NCBI GenBank assembly: GCA_033064195.1
Contig: JARBJD010000186.1
Location: forward strand, 62,001-126,000
Length of the DNA stretch: 64,000 nt
DNA from: Blattamonas nauphoetae
Lineage: Eukaryota > Preaxostyla > Oxymonadida
Reading direction: 5' to 3'
Every line of letters begins with the position of its first letter. Position 1 is the first letter of the stretch. The position numbers were made by a program, and so were the translations under genes. Shown here piece after piece: positions 21,601-32,304 of the stretch. Below the pieces are notes generated by a model. It did not search any database and was not told where the DNA came from. It saw only the letters and a program-made list of their open reading frames with translations.

Positions 21601-23170
21601 CCACTCCGACGATCATCGCATTTCTCGTGCGTCATCCTCCCTCCTCCTCGTTCTTCTTCCCCAAATCGATCTCGAATCATTCACGGATCGTTTCTGGAAT
21701 TCTCTCAGCTCGTCCTTTCGAGATGGGAACAGAGATGAACAAGAGATTCTTCTCCACACAGCCACTCTTTGGGTCTCCAGCGAAGACATGCCAGAGAACC
21801 GTGTCAAATTTGTTCTCATGTCATTCGATTGGGAAGGAATGGTCGCGACACGACTCGACAGCGCCTTGTTTACGAAAGCTCTGGAGTTTCTTCATCGATT
21901 TGAATCCAAACAGAAAGCTCTCAGTCGGATTTCTACCAGTTTGACATCACAATCAGCGTATAGCTACATTGCCTCAAATCTCTTCCCCCCTGAACTGTCG
22001 TATTCTGTGATTATGAATCTGATTCTCGGATATGAACTCCCCCAACCACTCTTCGACTTCATCGTCTCTTCTGACATATCCATCCATCCTCACACACTTG
22101 GCATCCCTGCCTCATTCTTCCTCAACCACACATCGTCGAACTTGAACAGGAACAGACAGCAAACTGATCTGATGGACTTGTTCTTCGAACGCCAGCTCCG
22201 ATCTGATCCACAACGCTTCTTCGATAGAGAAGTCAGCAATCTCCACGAAATGTCGACAGTCTTCCTTCACACACCTTTCGTCGGCTTGCACTCGCTTTTG
22301 ATGCGAGGTTTCCATCTCAACATGAAATTGAACACGAACAGCAGTGGTGTCAGTGCATTCATCCACGACGCCGATCTCACGACTTTCGACATCCAACTTC
22401 AACTCTACGCGCTGTTCCCACCGCCTCATGCTTTGAGCTTCTTCACTTTTCTCCTCGAACAGAACACTGATTCTGCCGCCATCGTCAATTTCGCTCCACT
22501 TCTTCATTCTCTCGTGGCAAACACTGCTCCTTTTGGAGAATCTCGATCACTGTATAGCATCTTTCCTCTCTTCGTCTCAATTGTCCTATCTGCACCATCA
22601 TTTCGATTTCATGATCATAAGATTCTGATCGAGACCATCGTCGGCATTCATTGGCTCAGTCTCCCTCCAACCTTCGCTTCTCCCTTCCTCCCAACACTTA
22701 AACGTATCTCATTTGGCTGGCTTGACAGACTCCTGCTCGGATTGCAGCCAGACAGCTCCTCGTCCCCTTCTTACGGCATATCTCAAATCGTCACTCATTT
22801 GGGATTCATGGCTCGTTGGGACAATCTGGTCACATATGGAGGATCGCAAGAGACAACTCGGTTGGTCATGAAGTATCTTCTGTGTGTTCCTTTCTTCTTT
22901 CTCTCATTCTCTCTCAGTTGTCCTTACCCATCTGTTGTGTCGACTGCGTTGGAGGTCCTGACTCGTCTTGTGCAAGTGAGTTCAGACTCTGCTCGGATGG
23001 AGTTGGTGCAGCGTGGAGTGTTGGATGCTGTGATTGTGTCTGTCTTGTCGTCGTCGTTTTTGGAGGACTACGAAAACGGAGTGGCTCTGATTGGGACTCT
23101 CCTCGACACGATTCGACGAGTGGAGCAGATGTCACAAATCATTCACTTTGATTTTTCGTCCATTTTGTGA
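18602..23170 (+). CDS. Family A helical-repeat protein, complete six-exon gene
   Basis: Exons 18602-18742, 18830-18953, 18999-20635, 20673-20796, 20840-21036 and 21068-23170 join in frame (introns 87, 45, 37, 43 and 31 nt) to give about 1441 residues. A further 36-nt GT-AG segment at 22881-22916 is in frame and may also be spliced. The N-terminal part (residues 1 to about 200) and the region around 640-700 are related: exons 2 and 4 are both exactly 124 nt with the same phases and encode TLLEWFVQGVI and SMMEWFVEGVI. An acidic low-complexity stretch (GEEEDEEEEEEEE) lies near residue 285. The C-terminal 700 residues are Leu-rich helices resembling ARM/HEAT repeats. The function is unknown to me. 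This is the reference copy for the broken paralogues at 10.7-12.7 and 46.0-58.1 kb. Two fused tandem genes are possible, but the frame is continuous across exon 3. Confidence 0.78.
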
Positions 23171-23409
23171 GTCAGCCCACTTCTTTTGTTGTCCTTCGAA
23201 TGCACCCTCGTTGAGGATGTGCATTGCGTTCGTTCCCATCCATCACACATTTTGAGATTATCCTCTTTTTGTTTTGTTTGTACATCTTCTCTGATTCTAT
23301 CACTTCGTTTTCATGTTTTCTTCGTTCGGGTGTTGAACATAATCCAGATTCTTAAACCGTCTCCGGGATCTAAATCAAATAATGGGAACCGTTTCTAACA
23401 CACCCTCAA

Positions 23410-26400
23410 ATGTCAGACTCAGTTGTTGTCGGTGTCCGGGTTCGACCTCTGAACTCCAAAGAAAAAAAGGAAAAGTGCACAGAAATTCAGAAAATCAGTG
23501 GAAAGTCCATCACAGTCACAGATCCAGCTTCATCGTCTGATCGTTCTCAATCATAATTTTTTTGATTTATTTTCACCCAGGAAAAACACTAAAACCTATT
23601 CATTTGATTATGTCTATGGCCCGACGACAGAGCAGAAGGTTAGTCCCTTTTTCAAGTCAACTCAATTTCACTTCAAATTATTCAGACTGTCTTCAATGAT
23701 GTGGGGTTGCTGTATTTGGAGAATGCCTGGAAGGGCTTCAACTGCACACTGTTTGCTTATGGACAAACCGGAGCTGGGAAATCCTTCTCTATGACCGGTG
23801 ACATGGCATCGGAGGCAACTCGAGGAATTATTCCCCGTGGATGCGAGGAAATGTTCAACCGAATTAAGTCCAACACGGATGAAAATGTTTCGTATGAAGT
23901 GAGGGTATGATGCGTCTTATTTCGTCACCGTGTCCAGGTTTCATTCCTCGAAATGTACAACGAGAAACTCCAAGATCTCCTCGACCCCAAGACCGCCAAG
24001 ACTATTTCCGTTCGTGAATCAACGAAAAAAGGAATTTACATCGAAAACGCACTCGAAGAGCCTGTGGATTCGTACGAAGACATCAACCAACTTTTGGAGG
24101 AAGGAAACAAATCCCGTACAGTTGCAGCCACAGCCATGAATGCCACTAGCTCTCGTTCACATTCTGTGCTGACTATTTTCTTCACAAGGAAGGAGGTTTG
24201 CCTTTTTTTGGTTTGATCAAAATGGGCTGTTTTTTTGTGATATTCTCAGAAAAAAGGAACAGCAACGACTCAACGTGAATCCAAAATCAATCTTGTTGAT
24301 CTGGCAGGGTCCGAAAGGCAATCGAAAACGGGAGCCACAGGAGAGCGTCTGACCGAAGCCGCCGCGATCAACAAATCCCTGTCTGCCCTCGGAAACGTGA
24401 TTAAGGCGTTGGCCGACATCTCGCAAGGAAAGAAGAACATTTTCGTGCCTTATCGTGATTCTCTACTCACTCGTATGCTCCAAGATTCGCTCGGAGGGAA
24501 CTCGAAGACGATCATGATTGCCGCCATGTCGCCCGCGTCTTCCAACTACGACGAAGGCATCAGCACGCTTCAATATGCCGATCGCGCAAAGCAAATCAAG
24601 AACAAGCCCGTTGTGAACGAAAGTGAGACCGACAAGTTGATCCGCAACCTTCAGGAGGAAATCGCTGCCTTGAAGGCGCAGTTGGGCGGCGGAGGAGCAG
24701 TCTCGAGTGGACAGCAATCCGGTCTGTCGCCTGAAGAGGAGGCACGGCTGGCAGAGGAAGAGAAAAAGCGGGAAGAAGAGCTGGACAAACAGAGGCAGGA
24801 ACTTGCTGCCCTTCAGGAAGAAACAGCTCTCATGGAAGCTAAACTGGCTCAGGAGAAGGCAGATTTGGATTCGAAGTTGGCTTCGCTTCAGGGGAAGGAG
24901 GAGACAGCTGAATCCAAGGCCCTCAAACAGAAGTTGGCCCAGCTGGAAGAAGAACGTAAGAAACTCGCAGAAAAGGCCGAATCCGAATCTGAGAAGGAAG
25001 AGGCACTGCTGGAGAAGCAAGCAGAAGCCGACAGAATCCGCCAGGAAAAGGAAGAAGCTGCCGCTGATCTGCAAGCTGCCCTGAAACAGATCTCGGACAT
25101 GACATCGTCGACCGAAGAGAAGAAGGCTCGCGTGGAAGAGGCGCGTCGGAAGAGAAAGGAATACCTCGCTGACATGGGACTAAGCATTGCGGAGACGGCA
25201 GAAGCAGCTGGTCTGAAGAAGGACAGACCGTTCCTGACGAACATGTCGCTGTCGCGTGACATGGCTGGGAATCTGATTTACATCCTCCACGAGGACAAAG
25301 AGACGACACTCGGAAGCGACTCGAAGTTGGCGCAGATTGTGACGAAGAGCATCGGCGTGGAACCACTCCACGGGACATTCAAGTACGACGTGAAAGCGCA
25401 GAAAGTGACATTGACTGCTGCCGCTAACACGAAAATCCTTGTCAACGGCAAATGGATCAACGGAGGCGAGAAGGCAGACCTGAAGCCTGGCGACCGACTC
25501 ATCTTCGGACGCGCGTTCTGCCTCCGATTTGTGTTTGAGAAGATGGAGCACGTGAAAGCGATGGATCCGGAAGAGGAGAGCCAGCTGATCCAGGCCGAGA
25601 TGGCAATCGCTGCTGGGAAGTGCCGCAGTGTGGAGGAGTTCATGGACAAGGACGGAACGAAGCTGGCACTGCTGAATGCAGACATGCTGATCGACGAAGC
25701 CAACGAGATTGCGCAGAAGCTCGGCCGCAAAATCAACTTCTCGATGGACATCCTCGCTGATGGTCGATCAGTGAATGTGAAGGTCAACTCGTTCGAGCAC
25801 AACGGAACACAGGAGTGGGCGCTGTCCGTGTTGGAGAATCGAATCCAGACGATGCGCGAGATCCTGCTGGACTTCGCGGAGGATGGTGTGATCGACAACC
25901 CACCAGAAAAGGATCCCTTCTTCAACCCTCCACCAGACATGCTGATCGGGACAGCTTCGATCCTGCTGAAGAACGTGATCCTGGCTGGAGCGATGCGGGT
26001 GACGCTGGGCGTGAAGAGGCGAGAGAAGGGGAAGGACAAGATAGTCGGACAGCTGAAGATGTCGATGACGCTGATGACACGTGAGAACGGGAAGGATGTC
26101 AAGTTGAAGTTGGTGGAGGCAGGGAAGGACTCTTTTGTGATCTCCGAGTCGGGGACGACAGGAAAGGTGACGAAGACACGGCTGAAGAAGGAGGTCGACA
26201 GGAAGTGGCTGATCGGGAAGGAACTCGTCGCCATACTGGAATTGATCAGCGTGCAGCTCCAGAAGGAAGAAGAACTGTCATCAGATGGACTGTTTGTGAG
26301 TTTCGCATTCCCCGCTGATCGAGCAGAGAACACAGAGCGGTCGACAGACAAGGGATTGGTGCGCAGGCTGCAGAAAGAGGGCAACACAACAGCCGGATCG

Positions 26401-26712
26401 GCCCTGTATCGTGTTGAGTTCCCCAGCGTGACAGAGCAGACATTGGATTATTTCATGAAAGAGAAGGTGTTGTTGGATGTGTGGGGACACGAGGCTTTCG
26501 ACGCTGCATACCCAACGAACGGGACGCCAGAGGAGATGGAGCTGGCCAGGTTGAAGAGGGAACTGGAACAGGCACGCGCTCTGAACCAGAAGACACGGTT
26601 TGAGATTCAGGGGATTGAGCAGCTGTTCCAACAGAAACAGTCGGAGTATGATCAGCTAAAGGCGGAAACAGACGAGCTGGCGGCGAAGAGCAAGTCGTGT
26701 GTGATATTCTAG
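23410..26712 (+). CDS. Kinesin-3-type motor with FHA domain and C-terminal CaaX box
   Basis: Exons 23410-23534, 23581-23638, 23686-23904, 23938-24195 and 24250-26712 (introns 46, 47, 33 and 54 nt) give 1040 residues. The motor domain (about 1-340) has VRVRPLN, the P-loop GQTGAGKS (87-94), switch I NATSSRSH (202-209) and switch II DLAGSE (237-242). It is N-terminal, predicting plus-end movement. A coiled coil follows (about 380-545). Next is an FHA domain (about 547-651; [13 protein letters not shown]...GDRLIFGR), the diagnostic of kinesin-3 (Unc-104/KIF1). A KIF1/KIF13-like region follows ([14 protein letters not shown]...VGQLKMSM), then a last coiled coil. Kinesin-3 motors carry vesicles along microtubules, often through a C-terminal PH domain. 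None is present here; the protein instead ends SKSCVIF, a CaaX prenylation motif. Confidence 0.93.
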
Positions 26713-27306
26713 AAGAGAGTGAGAGGATCGAAGGAGTGTAAAAGACTAAATCAGTTTCATCTCATTATGTCCTTGTTTTTTAGTTCTGATTTGATTGGAA
26801 TTGAATATTCATGATTTTCCTGATGAATCGAATAAGGGTGTGATTCAGGTACATGAGTCATTTTCCGGTGGGCAAACACTTGACACAGTAGACATTTTGG
26901 TTTGATCAAACTTGGATACTTAAATCTGAGGTTTAACGAGTCTCAATTGTCTTCCATCACATTTTTCGACTCATTGAACCACCTTTTATTGATAAGATCT
27001 CTTGGATGGAGGTGTCGTCCGTTCGGCCTCCAAAACTTTCTTTTAATCACTTTACTTGATTGGATGAAAGAAAAATTGCTCCAGTTTTTTTTGAAAAAGA
27101 AACTGCTGTCTAATTTGACAAAATTTCACCCAGGTGGCATTTCAGAGTAAACAACTTATGGGTGTAATGATTCGTCCTCTCCTTGTCAGCATTTCATCAC
27201 ATTCTGAAAATGACAGAATGGGGCAGAAAAATCATGAATGCAAGAATTGTGAATCGGAGTCGTCTGTCCATTCTCTTTATCTCTTCATTTTCTTGCAGAT
27301 GATATT
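26713..27306. other. AT-rich intergenic DNA after the kinesin gene
   Basis: Only short frames occur. The first 100 bases are presumably the kinesin 3' untranslated region. Nothing else is recognised before the MITE at 27307. Confidence 0.4.
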
Positions 27307-27695
27307 CAGTCATTTTGGTAAATGGGAACAGGTCCCACTTTTCTCATCAATGGGACGATCAAACTCTTGGTCATTCACGGAAATCTCTTTTCTTGACCGT
27401 TTCATTCAAAACACGTATACCTGATCGAAAGACTCCACAATATAAATGATCGAATTCATTGACACCTTATTTATCACATTTATGCTATGATCCCCATTCT
27501 TCGTTCTTGATGGATCAAGGTTGACGATTCAAACAGGAGATAATCTCATACTTTCTCTGAAGATTATTGATTCATGTTCCATTTCATTCAGATTTGAAGA
27601 TTTTTATGTCTAAATAGAATCGATTCAATGAAATGTGAAAAGATCGTCCCATTGATGACAATTGTGGGACCTGCTACCATTTACCAAAATGACTG
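27307..27695. mobile_element. MITE-like element M1 with 54-bp terminal inverted repeats
   Basis: The segment 27307-27360 (starting CAGTCATTTTGGTAAATGG) is an imperfect reverse complement of 27642-27695. This gives a 389-bp non-coding palindrome-ended element. The CAGT start is common in Tc1/mariner elements. The flanks (gatatt / ttgttt) do not show the TA duplication expected of that group, so the superfamily is uncertain. Confidence 0.7.
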
Positions 27696-27734
27696 TTGTT
27701 TATAGTAGTGTTTTTAATCCATCCATTTTCAAAA

Positions 27735-27960
27735 ATCTAAATTTTTGGCTCCGATTTTTTTGTTTAATCTTCGTTTCACCGAAAAAAACGTTTCTGTGAA
27801 AAATGTCATCGAAGTCGATTCACTGGTTGTTGAGATATTGCCGAAACGTTTTTTTCATCTGGCAAAAGGGGGTATGTTGAGGTTTTCTCCCGACACAGGC
27901 GTTTCGGCGCGGAGCCAACTTATATTTTTCTTAGTTTGACAAATATATATTTGTAAAAGC
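27735..27960 (-). mobile_element. Partial copy of MITE M3
   Basis: The reverse complement of this segment follows the left half of element M3 (31712-32304) for about 200 bases. It includes the ctcaacaacca and cagaaacgttttttt phrases and the gaaaacctcaa stretch. It lacks the outer GTGTCACC terminal motif, so it is a truncated or diverged copy. Confidence 0.6.
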
Positions 27961-27963
27961 CAC

Positions 27964-28431
27964 ATGTTACGGATTAATGAAAAGTTCGGTTTCATGAAAG
28001 GACTATTAGCTACTGATGGAATTGTGAAAGAGCTTCAAAACAATGCTATAATAAAAGAATATCAGCCATACGTGAAATCAATACCTCCCGGCTCAACCAA
28101 GTATCACTCTGAGGGTTTTCCCGTTCTCTTTCAATAGATCGACCTCCACACATCTGAAACTTGTGAGGTTCAGATTCTTGACCTAAAATATTGTACAAAC
28201 CTGGCAAGAGAATGGATGTGGGACAATAGAATGTATAGGGTGACGAAAAGAGCCTTGTTCAAACAATTCAAGAGAGATCGTGCCGAGTCGCCATTTACGG
28301 AGTCTCCTTTTCGGAGAGCCACCAAACGACTTGGAAGGGAGAAAAGAAGAACTCTAATCTGTAAAGGGTGTGACCTTCTCGAATACGTGGGGAAACCGAC
28401 GCCACATATCGGGAGCGAAGGCCATCCATGA
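27964..28431 (+). pseudogene. Orphan frame with one internal stop
   Basis: Starting at ATG 27964, one frame stays open for 155 codons except for a single TAG at 28135. It reads MLRINEKFGFMKGLL and ends with a basic Cys-containing tail (RTLICKGCDLL). No GT-AG intron removing the TAG was evident. I do not recognise the protein. Its position between a truncated MITE and a mariner remnant suggests part of a decayed mobile element, but a host gene fragment is equally possible. Confidence 0.35.
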
Positions 28432-28479
28432 TGAGGAGAATTCTCGAATTGTGTTGATTTGTTGTTTCTCTTCGTTGTA

Positions 28480-29218
28480 TCATGTAGGGAAAAATACTAA
28501 GAGTCGGAAAATAGTCTGAAATTGTGTGTTTGTCATCCTGGTAAGCGGATCTGCGAGTATTGTGAGGTTAGATCCACGGAATTGAGTAGATTTGTAAGGA
28601 AGTTGTTGGAAAGGGACAAAGCAATAGTCTCCTTCTCTATCGATCACCATTTGGAGTCGGTCAATCCAATTCACGTAGACAGAAACGATCGTTTTGCGAG
28701 TGATGGTTGCGAGAACGTTTTGGGCATTCTGAACAGCTTCTTCTCTTGTTCTCCCAACCATCCCTCGTAATCTCCGTTGTAGGTCCCCAAAAAGCCAAAA
28801 GTCTGACGGGGCTACATCTGGTGAATCGGGCGAATGGTCTAGGAGTGTAAAAATGGTTTTGTCAATCGCTTCATCGGTTATTTCAGCTCTATGAGCTGGT
28901 GCATCGTCAGAATCCCGGTAATTTGTGTCAAAATCGAACAATGGGGTGCATGTGTCCGAGAGAGGTCGTAAGATATGGGTGAGGAAATATCGCGCTGTTA
29001 TCGTGCTATTCTCGGGAAGAATATCGAGGAGGTGAAATCCGTTGGGAGAGAAAAAATGGTGGCTTGTTTTTTTGACCTTGATCCTCTAAGGTGAATTCTG
29101 GTCGAGGATCTCCTGGTTGAATGTACGCATGTGTATGTTCGTACTGATTGTAAAGCCAAGTTTCATCTCCTGGTATCACGTTCACAAAATCCGTCTCTCT
29201 TCCTGCCTCAAATCTCAA
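28480..29218 (-). pseudogene. Mariner transposase remnant (C-terminal two thirds)
   Basis: Minus-strand reading from 29218 gives the first catalytic aspartate region GDETWLYNQY. A separate frame ending at 28480 gives DDAPAHRA, LDHSPDSPDVAPSDFWLFGDLQRRLRG, which carries the second and third acidic positions in mariner spacing (DD34D style). The two parts are in different frames, and the N-terminal helix-turn-helix region is missing, being replaced by repeat M2 starting at about 29220. Mariner elements are cut-and-paste DNA transposons that insert at TA. This copy cannot be active. It could once have mobilised the nearby TA-flanked MITE. Confidence 0.85.
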
Positions 29219-29740
29219 TCCATCCCAGATTTCTCCGGACCCAAAATTTCATGAGTCAAACTTTTTTTTCGTGGATGTTCATCTCGACCCCATAAATCAC
29301 TTGAGGAAGAAATCGAACCTCCAAAATAGGATCCCTTGTTCAGGGTGCCTATTTAAGAGCCTTTTTTGGCCCTTTTTTGGTCCCCAAAAAATTGTGGTCC
29401 TTAACATTTATGCTTAGGGCATAAAACCTTCGCGGCCACATTTCTCCACGCCCATTCAAGATTTTTCTTTCTCGTTTGATTTATGGTGGTTTGGGATGGT
29501 TTTCTATCGAAATGACAAATTTTTGAAAAATGAAAAATCCTGGGGTGAGCTGGGCGAAAAAAATGGGGAAAAAACTGAGTTCCCTGAATAATAAGCTTAG
29601 AAATTCGAAAACTTGTTTGGATCAAATCTCCACAACCAGACATAGTTCGGACATGAAGTTTTCACCAACATGGATGTTTTGTTGGATACTAATTTTTCTG
29701 AAAATTTTGGGAGTTCTCGACGGTTTCCTATTTTGGAGCT
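29219..29740 (+). repeat. Repeat M2, copy 1 (left arm of a 1-kb palindrome)
   Basis: Closely similar to 42085-42605 in the same orientation, and to the reverse complement of about 29890-30330. Typical phrases are cctccaaaatagg near the left, ttaacattta.gcttaggg, and catctccacaaccagacat-type text toward the right. No coding capacity is evident. Confidence 0.8.
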
Positions 29741-29889
29741 TGTTGCTATTTTCAAGAATTTCCTCAGAACATATTGACTTTTTTGTTCAATATCAGTCAT
29801 CCAGGACCCAAATCGGTCAGAAATATTTGGGACAGTGTCCTCATCAACTTACAGTGATTTTTCCGGAAAATCTTTGTTTTTCGCCAAGA

Positions 29890-30330
29890 AAACTGTGTTT
29901 GGGGGATCCACCGACCCACAATTTGTCTGACCTCCAAAATAGGAAACCATCGAGAACATCCAAAATTTTCAGAAAAATTAGTATCCAACAAAACATCCAT
30001 ATTGGTGAAAACTTCATGTCCAAACTATGTCTGGTTGTGGAGATATGATCAAAACAAGTTTTCCAGACCCAAAGCTTATTATACAGGGAAATCAGTTTTT
30101 TACCCCATTTTTTCGCCCAGCTCCCCCCATGATTTTTCATTTTTCAAAAAATTGTGATTTCGAGAGAAAACCATCCCAAACCACCATAAATCAAACGAGA
30201 AAGACAAATTTTGAACAGGCGTGGAGAAAAGTTGTCGTGAAGTTAGGATTCTCTAAGCTTAAATGTTAAAAACCTCTATTTGTTGAAGATCAAAAATGGG
30301 GTCAAAAAGAAGTTCCAAAATAGGCAAACC
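29890..30330 (-). repeat. Repeat M2, copy 2 (right arm of the palindrome)
   Basis: An inverted copy of M2 facing copy 1 across a spacer of about 150 bases. Matching text includes ggtttcctattttggagg (reverse complement), the tccaacaaaacatccat block and gtggtttgggatgg. The two arms together form a roughly 1.1-kb foldback structure. Confidence 0.8.
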
Positions 30331-30380
30331 GGCCCGGTGTCATATTTTAGAGGGTTTAAAAGACATTCTCGGGTTTTCCC

Positions 30381-30930
30381 TTGAGGATCACTCGTCTTTT
30401 CGCATTCCCCGTCGCTAGAGCAAGACACATCAATCATCAAATCCTCCGGCCATTCCTTCAACGCTGGAATGACCTCAACACTTTTTGTCAATTCCACCTA
30501 GAAATGGTAGTCAATTTGGACGAAACATACTTCTCCTTGAAGTGCTCTCACATACCAGAGATCGTTTCACGGAGGGAGAATCATCATCTCGGACCAGCGC
30601 CTGCAGTCCTCCAAATGGACTCTGCATCAAGACATAGATCCCCAGAGATACAACAACTCGCTTCCGCAAATTGGATTGATCTGGTCTTTCCTCCTTCGCA
30701 TATATCAAGTCGCATTCAACAACATGATCTTTTCACAAACTGAAATTCAAAAAAAAAGCTCTCCGTCGAACTCTCCCAACTCAATTCCCTCCCACAATCG
30801 CTAAGAAAGGAAACAGGTTGTCAGTTGAATCCGAGGTGCACTTCACGAGGCCCTACACCCCAACACAATCTTCGCATCATTTTGGGAGTCGTCCATCTAT
30901 CCTCCGCAAGATCTAGAAAAAACTGCAGAT
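30381..30930 (+). pseudogene. pogo-like DDE transposase fragment
   Basis: The plus-strand frame 30381-30743 contains VVNLDETYFS (first catalytic Asp), VLQMDSASRHRSPEIQQLA (second Asp) and WIDLVFPPSHISSRIQQHD. This is the pogo/Tigger/Jerky arrangement (compare the family motif ending PPHTSHxLQPLD). Further C-terminal-like text (ALRRTLPTQFPPTIAKKG) continues after a stop. The N-terminal DNA-binding domain is not found. The copy is truncated and inactive. Confidence 0.7.
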
Positions 30931-31124
30931 CTTCCTGAAAACCCACCCACGTGGGCAATCAATCCTAACGATAGAATCGACGAGACTCATCCCTGCCGCC
31001 GTGGGCGGTTTTGTCTGTTCGGAAACAATCACCCTCCCCCTTTCGAGCTGAACCACAACTGCCAACTCCGTATGATTCCTGACGATGATAGAGACTCAGA
31101 GAAGAGAGGTGGCACTAAATCTGG

Positions 31125-31376
31125 CTAGTATGGTGGATGATGGAGGTTGATGTAATTTGAATCGTCATTTCGATAGTCTCGAACGGTCCCGGCTTTGTGC
31201 GTGGGCGCTTTATCAGAGTGAATAAAAGGTGGTGGCGTGTCAAATTCCATGGTGCTCAAATATTGGTCCATTGGCTTTAAAAGGTTGCTTCGAAAATAAA
31301 GTGCATCAATTGTTGCGTCAGCTGGCATGACATCAAGAATCGGAGAATAAAGAACCCCAAAGAAAAGTGTGATCAT
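31125..31376 (-). pseudogene. Second mariner-type transposase fragment
   Basis: The minus-strand frame contains a YFRSNLLKPMDQYLSTME segment, then FIHSDKAPTHKAGTV (second catalytic Asp with the mariner-like DxAPxH pattern) and INLHHPPY. This is about 80 residues of the catalytic core, lacking both the N-terminus and the end of the domain. It differs clearly from the copy at 28.5-29.2 kb, so at least two mariner lineages have been here. Confidence 0.65.
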
Positions 31377-31711
31377 GTTTTTTTTGTGGGATTTGGATTG
31401 AGTTTGAGGTTTGCCCTCTCTGTTTTGGGTCCATAGCCCGCTAGATGCATTTGAAAGGAAAAAACTACTTTTAACACTAGTTTAAACACTCGTAAAGACT
31501 TGTTCGTCTAGTTCGAGGAGCTTTTTCAGGAGTTTTTGACTCTTCTCCCGTGGTAACCAAGCTTCTTGTTCAATCTTTTTATGCCGTCGTGTGATGACAC
31601 ATGCTTGATGCCGAGAGTTGCTTGAGGGCATTTTTCCGATTCATCTCCACAATATCGCAAAGCCCTTGACGCTAACCTTGGTTCTTTGGTCGCCCTGGAG
31701 GCGATCTTATA

Positions 31712-32304
31712 GTCGTGTCACCAATATATCCCATGTCACCAATCCGGCCATTTTTCTGTACAAGTCAATATTGGTCATACTAAGAAAAAACTCAAATTTG
31801 AGAATTACACTCCCACGCAATCCCAAGAAAACCTCAAAATATCCCCTTTTGCCCGATGAAAAAAATCGTTTCGGCTATATCTCAACAACCAATGTACCGA
31901 TTTGGATGAAATTTATCACAGAAACGTTTTTTTGGGGAAACGAACATTTTGACACAAATTTGGAGAAACAATACTGTGTATTTGGGAAAATCGAAAAAAA
32001 ACCCATATTTTTCTCGACAAAAAATTCTTAGAAAAAAATGGGTAATTTTTTGAACATCTTTTGTCAAGATTTATCCGACTATTCTGCATTTTATTTGACT
32101 TAAAACGGATGGCTGGTTGTGGAGAAATGAGCGGAAAAAGTTGAGAAAACTGTTTGCATTCGAAACGTTCAACGTATTTTGAGGTTTTCTCGGGATTGCG
32201 TGGGAGTAGAATTCTAAAATTTGATGTTTTTCTTAGTTTGACCCAAATGGTCCCTCACAGTAAAAAGGCCGGATTGGTGACACCGGACGGTTTGGTGACA
32301 CCAC
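31712..32304. mobile_element. MITE M3, complete, TA-flanked, with long inverted repeats
   Basis: A 593-bp element begins GTCGTGTCACCAA and ends with the complement TTGGTGACACCAC. TA lies immediately outside each end (31710-31711 and 32305-32306). Each arm carries a second inner copy of the tip motif (tgtcaccaatccggcc), and the inverted match extends about 140 bp (actcccacgcaatcc, gaaaacctcaaaata). It has no coding capacity. The TA target and structure suggest mobilisation by a Tc1/mariner-type transposase. Confidence 0.85.

Noticed and set aside
25278-26387. 369-residue minus-strand frame opposite the kinesin
   Set aside because: Antisense shadow of the FHA and KIF1-like regions, with no recognisable motif.
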